Positions 9,163 to 18,279 of a DNA stretch of 64,000 bases are shown here, in pieces. Below the pieces are notes generated by a model. The model worked only from the letters and a program-made list of their open reading frames with translations, was not told where the DNA came from and made no database searches. The position numbers were made by a program, and so were the translations under genes. Numbering within the stretch: position 1 is the first letter of the stretch; each line of letters starts with the position of its first letter. This DNA is from Bradyrhizobium sp. MOS003 (GTDB lineage: Bacteria > Pseudomonadota > Alphaproteobacteria > Rhizobiales > Xanthobacteraceae): the NCBI RefSeq assembly GCF_003020125.1, contig NZ_PYFW01000001.1, positions 124,001 through 188,000 on the forward strand, written 5' to 3'.

Positions 9163-9546
9163 CTAATCGAGGGGGCGCGCCTTGAGCGCCGCTTCCAGCG
9201 CGTCGCTCGAGCACGGCTTCTGCAACCGCGGCTGGCCGGAGAATTCAGGCGGAATTCGCTCCTCTGCGCCATAGCCGGTGACGAAGACGAACGGGATCTT
9301 CAGCGCTAACAGCCGCTCGGCGACGGCAAAGCTCGTCTCGCGGATCAACTCGACATCGAGCAGCGCGAAGTCGGGCGCACGCTTGGCGATGGCGTCCAGC
9401 GCCTGGGTCACCGAGCCGACGCTCCGCACGCCCGTCACCCCAAATCCGAGCAGACGGTCCTCGAAATCGATGGCGATGATCGGGTCGTCTTCGACGATCA
9501 GAACATAGGCCGGCCAGCTTGTGCCATTGGAAAGCGCGGGGGTCAT
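9163..9546 (-). CDS. Receiver-only response regulator
   Basis: A 127-residue single-domain receiver. It shows YVLIVEDDPIIA with the acidic pair near residues 19-20, the phosphoacceptor aspartate in FALLDVEL (about 60), the T in FVFVTGYG, and the lysine in LQKP. There is no output domain, so it probably works in a phosphorelay or by protein contact. It is convergent with phoD, with only three bases between the stop codons, and divergent from the Crp/Fnr gene. No histidine kinase is adjacent. Confidence 0.92.
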   Translation of the reverse strand: MTPALSNGTSWPAYVLIVEDDPIIAIDFEDRLLGFGVTGVRSVGSVTQALDAIAKRAPDFALLDVELIRETSFAVAERLLALKIPFVFVTGYGAEERIPPEFSGQPRLQKPCSSDALEAALKARPLD

Positions 9547-9723
9547 GATCGCATCTTATGTGTGGGGGGTCGGATCAGGACTGCCGCGACACGATGCCTG
9601 CTTGCAGCGCATCGGAGGGTTCCCGGAACGAAACCCACCACATCGCTGTTCTCCAGTCTGTCCACTTGTGCACACAGGGAAGGTACGGAACCCGGTAAGA
9701 TGGGAGCGGGATGGGGATTCACG

Positions 9724-10488
9724 ATGGATGTGCGTATCAGCAAGATGACCGAGGTCGAGAGCCGTCCGGCCAACAATTTGTTGCGGCGTCTGAGCCAGGC
9801 GGACTACGCCCTGCTCGCGCCGCACGTGACCATCGAAAACTCCGCAGCCAACCAGCTGCTCTACAGCCCCGGTGACGACGTCCAGGTCGTCCACTTCCCC
9901 TGCGGACCGGCGCTCGCGACCTTTCTCGTCCCCAACGAGGATGGCCGAGACGTCGAGACCATTCTGGTGGGCCGCGAAGGCGCGGTGGGCGGCATCGTCA
10001 GCGAGGGTTTCCTGCCGGCCTATACCCGGATCTGCGTGAAATTCAGCGGCCCGTTTGCGCGTGTCCATGTCGCCAAGCTGGAAGCGGCCAAGCTGCGCTC
10101 GGCGTCGCTGCGCAACATCTTTGCCCGCTACGCCGATTGCATGCTGGCGCAGATCTTCCAGTCGACCGCCTGCAACGCGATCCATTCGATCGAACAGCGG
10201 ACCGCCAAATGGATCCTGGCGGCGATGGAGCGGACCGGCGACGAGGACAGCGTGCCGCTGACCCACGAACAGCTTGCGACGCTGCTCGGCGTTGGCCGCA
10301 GCTATGCCAGCCGCGTGCTTCAATCGTTCAAGGCGGAGCGGATTCTCGACACGAGGCGCGGATCGATCCTGGTTCGCAACCGCGACGGCCTGAAGCTTCG
10401 CGCCTGCCTGTGCAACGACGCGGTGAAAATGCATTTCGAGGAGGTGCTGCGCGGCGTCTACCCGACCGAGCAGCAGGAGGCCGGCTAG
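9724..10488 (+). CDS. Crp/Fnr-family transcriptional regulator
   Basis: A 254-residue regulator with an N-terminal cyclic-nucleotide-binding-type beta barrel (NQLLYSPGDDVQVVHFPCGP, then VGREGAVGG) and a C-terminal HTH_Crp domain (LTHEQLATLLGVGRSYASRVLQ, about 183-204). It lacks the N-terminal cysteine cluster of Fnr, so it is not an obvious oxygen sensor. Two cysteines near the C-terminus (RACLCND) are notable. The start is set at the ATG at 9724; in-frame ATGs at 9700 and 9745 are alternatives. It sits upstream of the Lgt-like operon on the same strand and could regulate it, which is untested. Confidence 0.88.
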   Translation: MDVRISKMTEVESRPANNLLRRLSQADYALLAPHVTIENSAANQLLYSPGDDVQVVHFPCGPALATFLVPNEDGRDVETILVGREGAVGGIVSEGFLPAYTRICVKFSGPFARVHVAKLEAAKLRSASLRNIFARYADCMLAQIFQSTACNAIHSIEQRTAKWILAAMERTGDEDSVPLTHEQLATLLGVGRSYASRVLQSFKAERILDTRRGSILVRNRDGLKLRACLCNDAVKMHFEEVLRGVYPTEQQEAG

Positions 10489-10568
10489 CGCTCCGCCTTG
10501 CTTCTCCAGCGTGAAGAAGGAGCGGGCGCACTATCCCGCGCGGCTGGAACCTGGGCTAATATCCCCCC

Positions 10569-11285
10569 ATGAGCGGGGTCTTTCTTCACACCATCTTCGA
10601 CGTGCTGGCCTGGCTGGCGGCGGCGGCGGCCGTCTACTGGTTGTCGCGACAGCGCCTGCAGTTTCCGGCGCAATCCTTCGAGCTGCCATATATCGCGGCG
10701 CTGGTGTTCGGCGCGGGCCTCGGGGCCTATCTGTTCGGCTCCGCCAATCTGTGGCTGTCGGGCGAGAGCGGCATTGCCCGCTCGGTCGAGGGCGCGATCG
10801 CCGGCGGCATCGTCGCGATCGAGCTCTACAAATGGTCCGCAGGGATTGCCGCACGGACCGGCGCGCGTTTCGCGCTGCCGCTCGCGCTCGGCATCGCGAT
10901 CGGCCGGCTCGGCTGCTACTTCGCCGGCCTCGACGATTTCACCTATGGCACGCCGACCGCGCTGCCCTGGGCCCATGATTTCGGCGACGGCATTCTGCGC
11001 CATCCGGTGCAGCTCTACGAAGGCGCGGCCATGGCAATATTCGCGCTCATCTATGTGCTGGCGGTCGTGAACCGAAACGCCTTTGTGATCATCAATGGTT
11101 TCTACCTGGTTCTTGTCTATTATGGAGCGCAACGCTTCCTGTGGGAATTCCTGAAGCCCTACGGTACGCTGATCGGCCCTTTCACCCTGTTTCACCTGCT
11201 GTCGCTGTCCATTTTGCTCTACGCCGGCTTCATGCTGGCGACGGCGCCCAAAGCGAGACCCATACAAAGCGAGTCACTTGCATGA
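10569..11285 (+). CDS. Lgt-like polytopic membrane protein (prolipoprotein diacylglyceryl transferase fold)
   Basis: A 238-residue, seven-helix protein resembling Lgt. It has GRLGCYFAGLDD near residues 117-128, matching the Lgt GRxxNFxNxE block, and RHPVQLYEG near 147-155, matching the Lgt HPxQLYE block. The conserved asparagine after GRLG is a cysteine and the family glutamate is an aspartate. The protein is also shorter than a typical Lgt. It may therefore transfer or bind a glycerolipid other than the normal prolipoprotein substrate. Its stop overlaps the start of the radical SAM gene by four bases (ATGA), so the two are translationally coupled. Confidence 0.82.
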   Translation: MSGVFLHTIFDVLAWLAAAAAVYWLSRQRLQFPAQSFELPYIAALVFGAGLGAYLFGSANLWLSGESGIARSVEGAIAGGIVAIELYKWSAGIAARTGARFALPLALGIAIGRLGCYFAGLDDFTYGTPTALPWAHDFGDGILRHPVQLYEGAAMAIFALIYVLAVVNRNAFVIINGFYLVLVYYGAQRFLWEFLKPYGTLIGPFTLFHLLSLSILLYAGFMLATAPKARPIQSESLA

Positions 11286-12727
11286 ACGCGCCGTTGCGTA
11301 AGTCGCGTCCCTATATTTTCTGGGGGCAGACCCAATCTCTTTGCGAGACCTGCCTCAAGCTGGTGCCGACCAAGATCCAGATCCTGGACAACGAGGTCTG
11401 GTACGAAAAGCGCTGCCGGGAGCATGGCGTCCAGTCGACGCTGGTGTCGACGGATGCAGCCTATTGGCGCCTGTGCAAGGATTTCATCAAGCCCGGCGAC
11501 CGGCCGCTGCAATTCCAGCGACGCACGGAATTCGGTTGTCCCTATGATTGCGGCCTCTGTTCCGACCACGAGCAACATTCCTGCCTGGCGCTGATCGAGA
11601 TCACCGAGCACTGCAATCTGACTTGCCCGGTCTGCTTTGCGGAATCCTCGCCGGCACGAACGAAATTCACCCCGCTCGCGACGGTGGAGAAAATGCTCGA
11701 CGCGCTGGTCGCGAGCGAAGGCGAGCCGGATCTCGTGCAGATCTCCGGCGGCGAGCCGACGCTGCATCCGGATTTCTTCGCGATCCTGGACGCGGTGCGC
11801 GCCCGCCCGATCCGCCACGTCATGATCAACACCAACGGACTGCGCATCGCACGCGAGAGGGATTTCGTGGCGCGGCTCGCCGAGAACAAGCGCGGGCTGG
11901 AGGTCTATCTCCAGTTCGATTCGCTGCAGCGCGACGCGCTGATCGACCTGCGCGGCGCGGATTTGCGAAAAATCCGCCAGCAGGCGCTGGAGAATCTCGA
12001 GCATTTTGGCGTCTCGACCACGCTGGTCGCGACCATCAAGCGCGGCGTCAACGATTCCGAGATCGGCGACATCGTCCGCCACGCGCTGACCTGGACATGC
12101 GTGCGCGGCGTCACGCTGCAGCCGGTGCAGGACGCCGGCCGCAACGAGAATTTCGACAAGACTACCGACCGCATCATGCTGTCGGAGATCCGCAAGCGCG
12201 TGATCGAGACCGGCGTGTTCGGCGACAAGGACATGATCCCGCTGCCCTGCAATCCCGAAAGCATCTCGATCGGCTACGGCCTGCGCAACGGCGAGAAGGT
12301 GCTGCCGCTGACCTCGCTGATTCCGCAGGAGCAGCTTGTCGCCGTGATGCCCAACACCATCAGCCCGGAAAAATATCCGGTGCTGCGGGAAAAGTTTGTC
12401 GATCTATTCTCGCTGTCGTCGGGACCGCTGAACACGAGCGAACGCGTCTGCGAATTGTTGTGCTGCCTGCCCAGCTTCGAGGTGCCGCAGGGCTTGTCTT
12501 ACGAGAACGTCTTCCGCGTCACCATCGTGCAGTTTCTCGACCGCTTCAATTTCTGCGTCGGCAACGTCAAGCGCAGCTGCATCCATTTCGTAACGGAGCA
12601 GGGCGCGATCATTCCGTTCGACACCTACAATCTGTTCTACCGAAATGGAAAGATCGACGGCATCCGCGCCGGGCTCGAAGGGCAGACTTACCGCGAGGCA
12701 AGACAAAGCGAGGAGGCATCACAATGA
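11282..12727 (+). CDS. Radical SAM enzyme of the tetraether synthase (Tes)/MJ0619-like family
   Basis: A 481-residue radical SAM protein with many cysteines. A CxxC (C21, C24) plus C45 resembles a rubredoxin-type metal site. CPYDCGLCSDHEQHSC (C86, C90, C93, C101) may ligate an auxiliary cluster. The radical cluster motif is C111-x3-C115-x2-C118 (CNLTCPVC), followed by SGGEPTLHPD. The C-terminal part has more cysteines (CELLCC, NFCVGNVKRSC) and IHFVTEQGAIIPFDTYN. This layout matches the archaeal family that joins lipid tails (Tes) or methylates pterin (MJ0619). The substrate here is unknown. ATGA overlaps on both sides couple it to the Lgt-like and small membrane genes. Confidence 0.85.
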   Translation: MNAPLRKSRPYIFWGQTQSLCETCLKLVPTKIQILDNEVWYEKRCREHGVQSTLVSTDAAYWRLCKDFIKPGDRPLQFQRRTEFGCPYDCGLCSDHEQHSCLALIEITEHCNLTCPVCFAESSPARTKFTPLATVEKMLDALVASEGEPDLVQISGGEPTLHPDFFAILDAVRARPIRHVMINTNGLRIARERDFVARLAENKRGLEVYLQFDSLQRDALIDLRGADLRKIRQQALENLEHFGVSTTLVATIKRGVNDSEIGDIVRHALTWTCVRGVTLQPVQDAGRNENFDKTTDRIMLSEIRKRVIETGVFGDKDMIPLPCNPESISIGYGLRNGEKVLPLTSLIPQEQLVAVMPNTISPEKYPVLREKFVDLFSLSSGPLNTSERVCELLCCLPSFEVPQGLSYENVFRVTIVQFLDRFNFCVGNVKRSCIHFVTEQGAIIPFDTYNLFYRNGKIDGIRAGLEGQTYREARQSEEASQ

Positions 12728-13005
12728 GCGATACGCCACCGCCGGTTCTGCCGCCCGTCCCGACACCCGGCGAGACACGCAGCGGCTGCCTCACTGCGCT
12801 GATGGCCATCTCCGGGATTTTCATGCTGCTGCCCGGTCTCTGCGCGCTCCTGTTCGGTGGAATGTCGGTGGTCGAGGGTGGCCAGATCGCCTCCGACATC
12901 GCGCCGCTGGTCCTTCTGGGATTGGTGGTGGGGATCGGCGGGGTCGCCATGATCTGGGCGGCGATCAAGGGGCGGAAGGCCCGGCCGGCCCGGAACGGCA
13001 GCTAA
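12724..13005 (+). CDS. Small two-helix membrane protein, third gene of the Lgt-like/radical SAM operon
   Basis: A 93-residue protein starting at the ATG at 12724, which overlaps the radical SAM stop (ATGA). A proline-rich N-terminus (PPPVLPPVPTPGE) is followed by two membrane helices (about residues 25-46 and 58-78) and a basic tail ending GRKARPARNGS. The helices contain GG and Gly-rich packing motifs. I do not recognise a family. The tight coupling suggests it is a membrane partner or anchor of the upstream enzymes. It would be missed if only the longest open frame were annotated, because that frame begins inside the radical SAM gene. Confidence 0.75.
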   Translation: MSDTPPPVLPPVPTPGETRSGCLTALMAISGIFMLLPGLCALLFGGMSVVEGGQIASDIAPLVLLGLVVGIGGVAMIWAAIKGRKARPARNGS

Positions 13006-13056
13006 GCCCCGGAGATTCCCGGACAAAATTCGATCAACCAACGGGCAAAGAACACA

Positions 13057-13084
13057 TTGTTTTTTGGCCGTTTTTGCATATATT
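13057..13084 (+). promoter_or_regulatory. Candidate sigma-70 promoter for typA
   Basis: TTGTTT at 13057-13062 and TATATT at 13079-13084, separated by 16 bases, form a plausible housekeeping promoter. Transcription would begin near 13090, giving a leader of about 150 bases before typA. Confidence 0.45.
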
Positions 13085-13103
13085 GCGGCGCAACGCGTAG
13101 GCT

Positions 13104-13133
13104 GCCCGGTCGATATGGCCGGGCTTCCTTTTT
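13104..13133 (+). terminator. Hairpin with T-rich tail in the typA leader
   Basis: GCCCGG (13104-13109) pairs with CCGGGC (13119-13124) across a nine-base loop and is followed by TTCCTTTTT. It lies downstream of the candidate promoter and 110 bases before typA. It could terminate or attenuate typA transcription, or end read-through from the operon upstream. Confidence 0.5.
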
Positions 13134-13243
13134 GGGCGGAAAGCGCCCCGTTTCCAGTCTTCCAGCGTTGTTTCGAGAAGAGGTCCCGGTCCGACCGGCG
13201 AGATCGCGCTTAACCCATTGTACGAACGCAAAGAAGCTCACTC

Positions 13244-15070
13244 ATGAACCTCCGTAACGTCGCCATCATCGCTCACGTCGACCACGGCAAGACGACCCTG
13301 GTCGACAAACTCCTCCAGCAGTCGGGCACGTTCCGCGAGAACCAGAAGGTGACCGACCGCGCCATGGACTCCAACGATCTGGAGCGCGAGCGCGGCATCA
13401 CCATTCTGGCCAAGGCGGCCTCGGTGCAGTGGAAGGACACCCGCATCAACATCGTGGACACGCCAGGCCACGCCGATTTCGGCGGTGAGGTCGAGCGCAT
13501 CCTGAACATGGTCGACGGCGCCCTGGTGCTGGTGGACGCCGCGGAAGGTCCGCTGCCGCAGACCAAGTTCGTGGTCTCCAAGGCTCTCAAGGTCGGCCTC
13601 AAGCCGATCGTCGTCATCAACAAGGTCGACCGCCCCGACGCACGCCCGACCGAAGTCATCAACGAGGTGTTCGACCTGTTCGCCGCGCTCGATGCCAGCG
13701 AGGAGCAGCTCGACTTCCCGATCCTCTACGGGTCGGCCAAGCAGGGCTGGATGGCTGACAGCCCGGAGGGCCCGAAGGACAAGGGCATGGAGCCGCTGTT
13801 CGACCTGATCCTGCGCCACGTCGCGCCGCCGACGGTCGAGGAAGGTCCGTTCAGGATGATCGGCACCATCCTGGAGGCCAACCCCTATCTCGGCCGCATC
13901 ATCACCGGCCGCATCTCCTCCGGCGTGCTGAAGCCGAACCAGCAGGTCAAGGTGCTCAATGCCGAGGGCAAGCTGGTCGAGTCCGGGCGCATCACCAAGA
14001 TCCTGGCCTTCCGCGGTCTCGAGCGCACGCCGCTCGATGAGGCCGAAGCCGGCGACATCGTCGCCATCGCGGGCCTGACCAAAGGCACCGTCGCCGACAC
14101 CTTCTGCGACCCGACCGTCGAAGTGCCGCTGCCGGCGCAGCCGATCGATCCGCCGACCGTGTCGATGTCGTTCATCGTCAACAACTCCCCGCTCGCCGGC
14201 ACCGAAGGCGACAAGGTGACGAGCCGCATGATCCGCGACCGTCTGTTGCGCGAAGCCGAAGGCAACGTCGCGCTGCGCGTCGTCGAAGCCTCCGACAAGG
14301 ACGCGATGGAAGTCTCGGGCCGCGGCGAATTGCAGCTCGCGATCCTGATCGAGACCATGCGCCGCGAAGGCTTCGAGCTCTCGGTGTCGCGTCCGCGCGT
14401 CGTGTTCCAGAAGGACGAAGCCACCGGCGCAACCATGGAGCCGATCGAGGAAGTCGTGATCGACGTCGACGAGGAGCATTCCGGCGTCGTCGTGCAGAAG
14501 ATGAGCGAGCGCAAGTCCGAGCTGGTCGAGATGAAGCCGTCCGGCGGCAACCGCCTCCGCCTGGTGTTCTACGCGCCGACCCGCGGCCTGATCGGCTACC
14601 AGGGCGAACTGCTCACCGACACCCGCGGCACCGCGATCATGAACCGCCTGTTCCACGGCTACGCGCCGTACAAGGGCGAGATCCAGGGCCGCCGCAACGG
14701 CGTGCTGATCTCCAACGACCAGGGCGAAGCGGTGGCGTACGCCATGTTCAAGCTGGAAGACCGCGGTCCGATGATGATCGAGCCGGGCTGGAAGGTCTAC
14801 AAGGGCATGATCGTCGGCGAGCACACCCGCGACAACGATCTCGAGATCAACGTGCTCAAGGGCAAACAGCTCACCAACATCCGCACGACGTCGAAGGACG
14901 AGGCGGTGCGCCTGACCCCGCCGATCCGCATGACGCTGGAAAAGGCGCTCGCCTATATCGAGGACGACGAACTCGTCGAGGTCACGCCGAAGTCGATCCG
15001 CCTGCGCAAGAAGCACCTCGACCCGAACGAGCGCAAGCGCGCCGAAAAGTCCAAGGAAGCGGTGGCCTAA
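13244..15070 (+). CDS. typA: Translational GTPase TypA/BipA
   Basis: A 608-residue ribosome-binding GTPase of standard length. The G-domain motifs are intact: [12 protein letters not shown] (G1, about residues 11-22), RGITI (switch I), [10 protein letters not shown] (G3), NKVDRPDA (G4) and YGSAKQGW (G5). Domain II, the EF-G-like domain III ([21 protein letters not shown]) and the BipA-specific C-terminal region ([21 protein letters not shown]) follow. BipA aids 50S assembly and stress or cold adaptation. It is monocistronic, with a possible promoter and attenuator-like hairpin in its leader and repeat family C after it. Confidence 0.97.
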   Translation: MNLRNVAIIAHVDHGKTTLVDKLLQQSGTFRENQKVTDRAMDSNDLERERGITILAKAASVQWKDTRINIVDTPGHADFGGEVERILNMVDGALVLVDAAEGPLPQTKFVVSKALKVGLKPIVVINKVDRPDARPTEVINEVFDLFAALDASEEQLDFPILYGSAKQGWMADSPEGPKDKGMEPLFDLILRHVAPPTVEEGPFRMIGTILEANPYLGRIITGRISSGVLKPNQQVKVLNAEGKLVESGRITKILAFRGLERTPLDEAEAGDIVAIAGLTKGTVADTFCDPTVEVPLPAQPIDPPTVSMSFIVNNSPLAGTEGDKVTSRMIRDRLLREAEGNVALRVVEASDKDAMEVSGRGELQLAILIETMRREGFELSVSRPRVVFQKDEATGATMEPIEEVVIDVDEEHSGVVVQKMSERKSELVEMKPSGGNRLRLVFYAPTRGLIGYQGELLTDTRGTAIMNRLFHGYAPYKGEIQGRRNGVLISNDQGEAVAYAMFKLEDRGPMMIEPGWKVYKGMIVGEHTRDNDLEINVLKGKQLTNIRTTSKDEAVRLTPPIRMTLEKALAYIEDDELVEVTPKSIRLRKKHLDPNERKRAEKSKEAVA

Positions 15071-15086
15071 GGCCGCCGCTCTCTCT

Positions 15087-15220
15087 TGCCCCGGACGCAG
15101 CGCAGCACGCAGTGATGCGCTGCTGAGCCGGGGCCCCGGACATTCTCATCACCTAAGCTATCACCTTGGGTCCCGGCTCTGCGCCGCACCGCTGCGCGCT
15201 GCGTCGCGTCCGGACACGAG
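15087..15220. repeat. Intergenic repeat, family C
   Basis: TGCCCCGGACGCAGCGCAG begins the element. TGCTGAGCCGGGGCCCCGGA follows in the middle, and GCTGCGTCGCGTCCGGACACGAG ends it. The outer parts are inverted copies. Relatives lie at 21141-21200 and 52401-52511, each just downstream of a coding region, consistent with a mobile palindromic unit tolerated at gene ends. Confidence 0.7.
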
Positions 15221-15274
15221 AGCTGCATACCTGGCCGGCTTCAGCGCGCTCGACAGACGTGCTAGAGCCCACCC

Positions 15275-16522
15275 ATGAGTTCCCTGCCCTCCTCCGTCGA
15301 TGTCGCGATCATCGGTGCCGGTGCCGCCGGCCTCGGCGCCGCGCATGCGTTGCAAGGCTCGGGCCTCTCCGTGATCGTGCTGGAGGCGCGTAACAGGCTC
15401 GGTGGCCGCGCGTGGACCGTGCAGGCCTCGCCCGAAGTCATCTTCGATGTCGGCTGCGGCTGGCTTCACTCCGCCGACAAGAATTCCTTCGTCGCCATCG
15501 CCAAGCGTTTGAATTTCGTGGTCAATACCGACCTGCCGCCCTGGCGCGATCGTGCCTTCGGCGAGGTGTTTCCGGAACGAGAGCGCGACGAGTTCGCGCG
15601 CGAGATCGACGCGTTCTACGACCGCGTCAGCGAGGCGGCGGAAGCGGGCGAGGATGCGCCGGCCGAGCGATATCTCGAACCGGGCAATCGCTGGAACCCG
15701 ATGATCGATGCCGTCTCGACCTATGTGAATGGCTGTGAACTCGATCGGGTCTCGATCCTCGACATGGACGCCTACGAGGACACCTATTTCAATTGGCGCG
15801 TCCGGGCCGGGTATGGCGCGCTGATCGCGGCCTATGGCGCCTCCTGCCCGGTGGCACTGAACTGCAACGTCTCGCTGGTCGACCATTCCGGCAGGCGAAT
15901 TCGGATCGAGACGTCGTCGGGCACGCTCACTGCCGACAAGGTGATCGTCACGGTGCCGACCAACCTGATCGCAGACGAAGCCATCCGCTTCTCGCCGCCG
16001 TTGCCGACCAAGGCCGATGCTGCGGCTGGCTTGCCGCTCGGCGTCAACGACAAGGTGGTGCTGGCGCTGGAGGACGCAGAAGCCTTTCCGAAGGAAGGCA
16101 ATCTGCGCGGCGCGACCATGCGCACCGCAATGGGCACCTACCATATCCGCCCGTTCGGCCAGCCCTGCATCGACGGTTTTTTCGGAGGCACCTTTGCGCG
16201 CGACCTGGAGGACGCAGGCGAGGGTGCCTTCGCCGCGCAAAGTATCGATGAAATCGCGGACTATCTGGGTAACGACATCCGCCGCAAGCTGAAGCCGCTC
16301 GCAGAGTCGCGCTGGGGCCACGACCCCTTCGCGCGCGGTGCCTATTCGCACGCGCTGCCGGGCCATGCGGGAGATCGCGCCGTGCTGGCCGCGCCGGTGG
16401 ATGGCCGGCTGTTCTTCGCCGGGGAAGCGACCTCCCCGAACTTCTTCACAACGGCGCATGGAGCGCGGGACAGCGGGGAGCGGGCTGCGAGGGAAGTGCT
16501 GGCGGCTTTGCTCAGGCCGTAG
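15275..16522 (+). CDS. Flavin-containing amine oxidase family protein
   Basis: A 415-residue FAD enzyme. The N-terminal dinucleotide motif VAIIGAGAAGLGAAHAL (residues 9-25) and VLEARNRLGGRAWT (about 34-47) are typical of monoamine oxidase-like proteins. The C-terminal FAD contact LFFAGEATSPNFFTTAHGARDSG is also present. Oxidation of an amine substrate with release of peroxide and aldehyde is likely, but the substrate is unknown. There is no signal peptide, so it is probably cytoplasmic. It is a single gene, convergent with the DCC gene 22 bases downstream. Confidence 0.9.
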   Translation: MSSLPSSVDVAIIGAGAAGLGAAHALQGSGLSVIVLEARNRLGGRAWTVQASPEVIFDVGCGWLHSADKNSFVAIAKRLNFVVNTDLPPWRDRAFGEVFPERERDEFAREIDAFYDRVSEAAEAGEDAPAERYLEPGNRWNPMIDAVSTYVNGCELDRVSILDMDAYEDTYFNWRVRAGYGALIAAYGASCPVALNCNVSLVDHSGRRIRIETSSGTLTADKVIVTVPTNLIADEAIRFSPPLPTKADAAAGLPLGVNDKVVLALEDAEAFPKEGNLRGATMRTAMGTYHIRPFGQPCIDGFFGGTFARDLEDAGEGAFAAQSIDEIADYLGNDIRRKLKPLAESRWGHDPFARGAYSHALPGHAGDRAVLAAPVDGRLFFAGEATSPNFFTTAHGARDSGERAAREVLAALLRP

Positions 16523-16544
16523 CAACAAACGCCGTCATTGCGAG

Positions 16545-16952
16545 CTAATCGATCACCCGCGCCCGTAAGTCAGCATCGGGCACGAAGCACGCATCGTACT
16601 TACCGAAGATACGATAGCGATTGCGCGCGACGAGGCTGTACACGGCATTCCGCAACGGCTTCGGCACCGCGAATAGCACGCGCACCCATCTCCAGCCGGG
16701 AAGCTGCGACAGTACGGTCAACGCGGCGTCCGACTTCATGAACACTTCGCCGCCGTGGACGACCGCGTTAGTGTCAGGATCCTCAGGATCGATGCCAAAC
16801 GTGCGCGCGAGCTTCGCGCCATAGTCCGACTGAATCGGCGTAAACCGAAACCGCTTCGCCGTATCGCGCCTGGCCACGAACCGGACCCAGCGTGAGCAGA
16901 AGATGCAGACACCGTCGAACAGGATCACGTCGTCGTCAGGCCATTTGCTCAT
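16545..16952 (-). CDS. DCC-family (DUF393) thiol-disulfide oxidoreductase-like protein
   Basis: A 135-residue protein with the DCC-family start LFDGVCIFCSRWVRFVARRD, whose D-x-V-C-x-x-C pair lies at residues 13-19. The central FTPIQSDYG and the C-terminal YRIFGKYDACFVPD are also typical. The family has a thioredoxin-like fold, but its physiological substrate is unknown. It is the last gene of a coupled operon: its ATG overlaps the SDR-DoxX stop codon by one base (TAATG). It probably acts in redox or electron transfer linked to that membrane protein (inference). Confidence 0.88.
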   Translation of the reverse strand: MSKWPDDDVILFDGVCIFCSRWVRFVARRDTAKRFRFTPIQSDYGAKLARTFGIDPEDPDTNAVVHGGEVFMKSDAALTVLSQLPGWRWVRVLFAVPKPLRNAVYSLVARNRYRIFGKYDACFVPDADLRARVID

Positions 16953-18271
16953 TAGCGGTTATCCAGCATCAGGAGCGCGACCAGCATCAGCACGATTGCC
17001 GGACCCGTTTTCACCAGCGCACCGAGCGGCTCGATCCAGAGGTCGGGCGTCAGAATCGCCGCGCCGACCATATAACCGAGCGAAGCCATAATGCCCGCGA
17101 CGAGGCCGATCGCCGCGGTGCGGCGGAAAGCGATCAGCACGCCGATGCCCATGTCCATCAGGCTGGTGCCGATGGTGATGGGATCGACCAGCGCCGGCGG
17201 AAAATTGTGCGCCGTCAAAATGCCGGCGGCGGCGCGGTAGGACACGAACAGCGCAATGAAACCGGAGAGGAACCAGAACATGACGAGGCTGGCGAAGATC
17301 AGTGCCTTGACCGGGAACAGCCGCGCGAACCATTTGTCCTGGACGGTCGCGGGATGACGACCGATCGTCTCGACCAGCGTCTTCGGCGCGATGCCTGTGG
17401 CGGCGATCCATGCCGAGGGATCACCTCGCACGCCGCGGCGCAGCTCGGCGATGGCAGTGGAACGCATCGGCGGGGTCCAGCCGAGATGATTGGCGAGATC
17501 GCCGATCCTGGCGCCGAGATCGAGCATGAAAGACGGTGTCGCGACACGCGGCCAGCCGGCGGTGCCAAACGTCAGACGGAACTGTTTGATGACGCCCGCC
17601 AGGGTGATCGATTCGACTTGCATCAAGTCCCACGTGACGGCTTTGAGTGAAGCATCGTCGACGTCACGCGCGGCGAGCCAGGCGATGGTGGCCGAAATAT
17701 CCTCCATCGCGACGGGCTGGAACGACGTTGCCATCTCCTTGTCGGGAAGATCGAGCGGGAAAGCCGCGAGCGAGCGCAGCAAGGCGCCGCCGCCATAGGC
17801 TGACGGTGCAACGACGAAGCCGGGCCGCAGGATGGCATGGGGAATGCCGGAGGCCGCGATCAGGCGCTCGGCTTCGCGCTTGGTCGTCGCGAAGCTGGTG
17901 CGATCGGTCTGCGCGGCTCCGGGAATCGAGATGTGCACTAGCCGAACCGCGCGGCCGCTGCCGTCGATCGCCGCAAGCAGCCGAACGACGAAATCGCGAT
18001 GCACGGCGTTGGTATCGCTGCCCGAACCGTCCTGGAGCACGCCGATACAGTTTACGATGACGTCCACGGCGTGCTCGCGGAGCAGTCGCGTTAGCGAGGC
18101 TGCATCGAGCGAGAGGATCGCCAGCTCGATATCCAGCGCGCTCATCCTCTGCGCCGGCAATAGGCTACGCGCCACGCCGACAACGCGAAAGCCCCGTGCG
18201 CGAAGATCGTCGGCGACGAAGCGGCCGATCAGGCCGGAGGCACCAAGCACCAGAATGGTTCGCTCACTCAT
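16952..18271 (-). CDS. SDR/NAD(P)-binding protein fused to DoxX-like membrane domain
   Basis: A 439-residue two-part protein. Residues 1 to about 290 are an atypical extended SDR with LVLGASGLIGRFVADDL at the N-terminus, resembling NDUFA9/complex-I-type nucleotide-sugar epimerases. The C-terminal third (about 305-437) holds four membrane helices with a DoxX-like pattern (LMDMGIGVLIAFRRTAAIGLVAG). Such fusions are found in Rhizobiales next to DUF2269 and DCC genes. The start at 18271 (MSERT) is preferred over an upstream extension. It is flanked eight bases downstream of the DUF2269 stop and overlaps the DCC start. Confidence 0.85.
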   Translation of the reverse strand: MSERTILVLGASGLIGRFVADDLRARGFRVVGVARSLLPAQRMSALDIELAILSLDAASLTRLLREHAVDVIVNCIGVLQDGSGSDTNAVHRDFVVRLLAAIDGSGRAVRLVHISIPGAAQTDRTSFATTKREAERLIAASGIPHAILRPGFVVAPSAYGGGALLRSLAAFPLDLPDKEMATSFQPVAMEDISATIAWLAARDVDDASLKAVTWDLMQVESITLAGVIKQFRLTFGTAGWPRVATPSFMLDLGARIGDLANHLGWTPPMRSTAIAELRRGVRGDPSAWIAATGIAPKTLVETIGRHPATVQDKWFARLFPVKALIFASLVMFWFLSGFIALFVSYRAAAGILTAHNFPPALVDPITIGTSLMDMGIGVLIAFRRTAAIGLVAGIMASLGYMVGAAILTPDLWIEPLGALVKTGPAIVLMLVALLMLDNR

Positions 18272-18279
18272 CGCGTCTC

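Noticed and set aside
13238..15016. Long antisense open frame of 592 codons opposite typA
   Set aside because: It is a shadow of typA created by high GC at third positions. It has His/Asp/Arg-rich low-quality composition, and typA on the other strand has every family motif.
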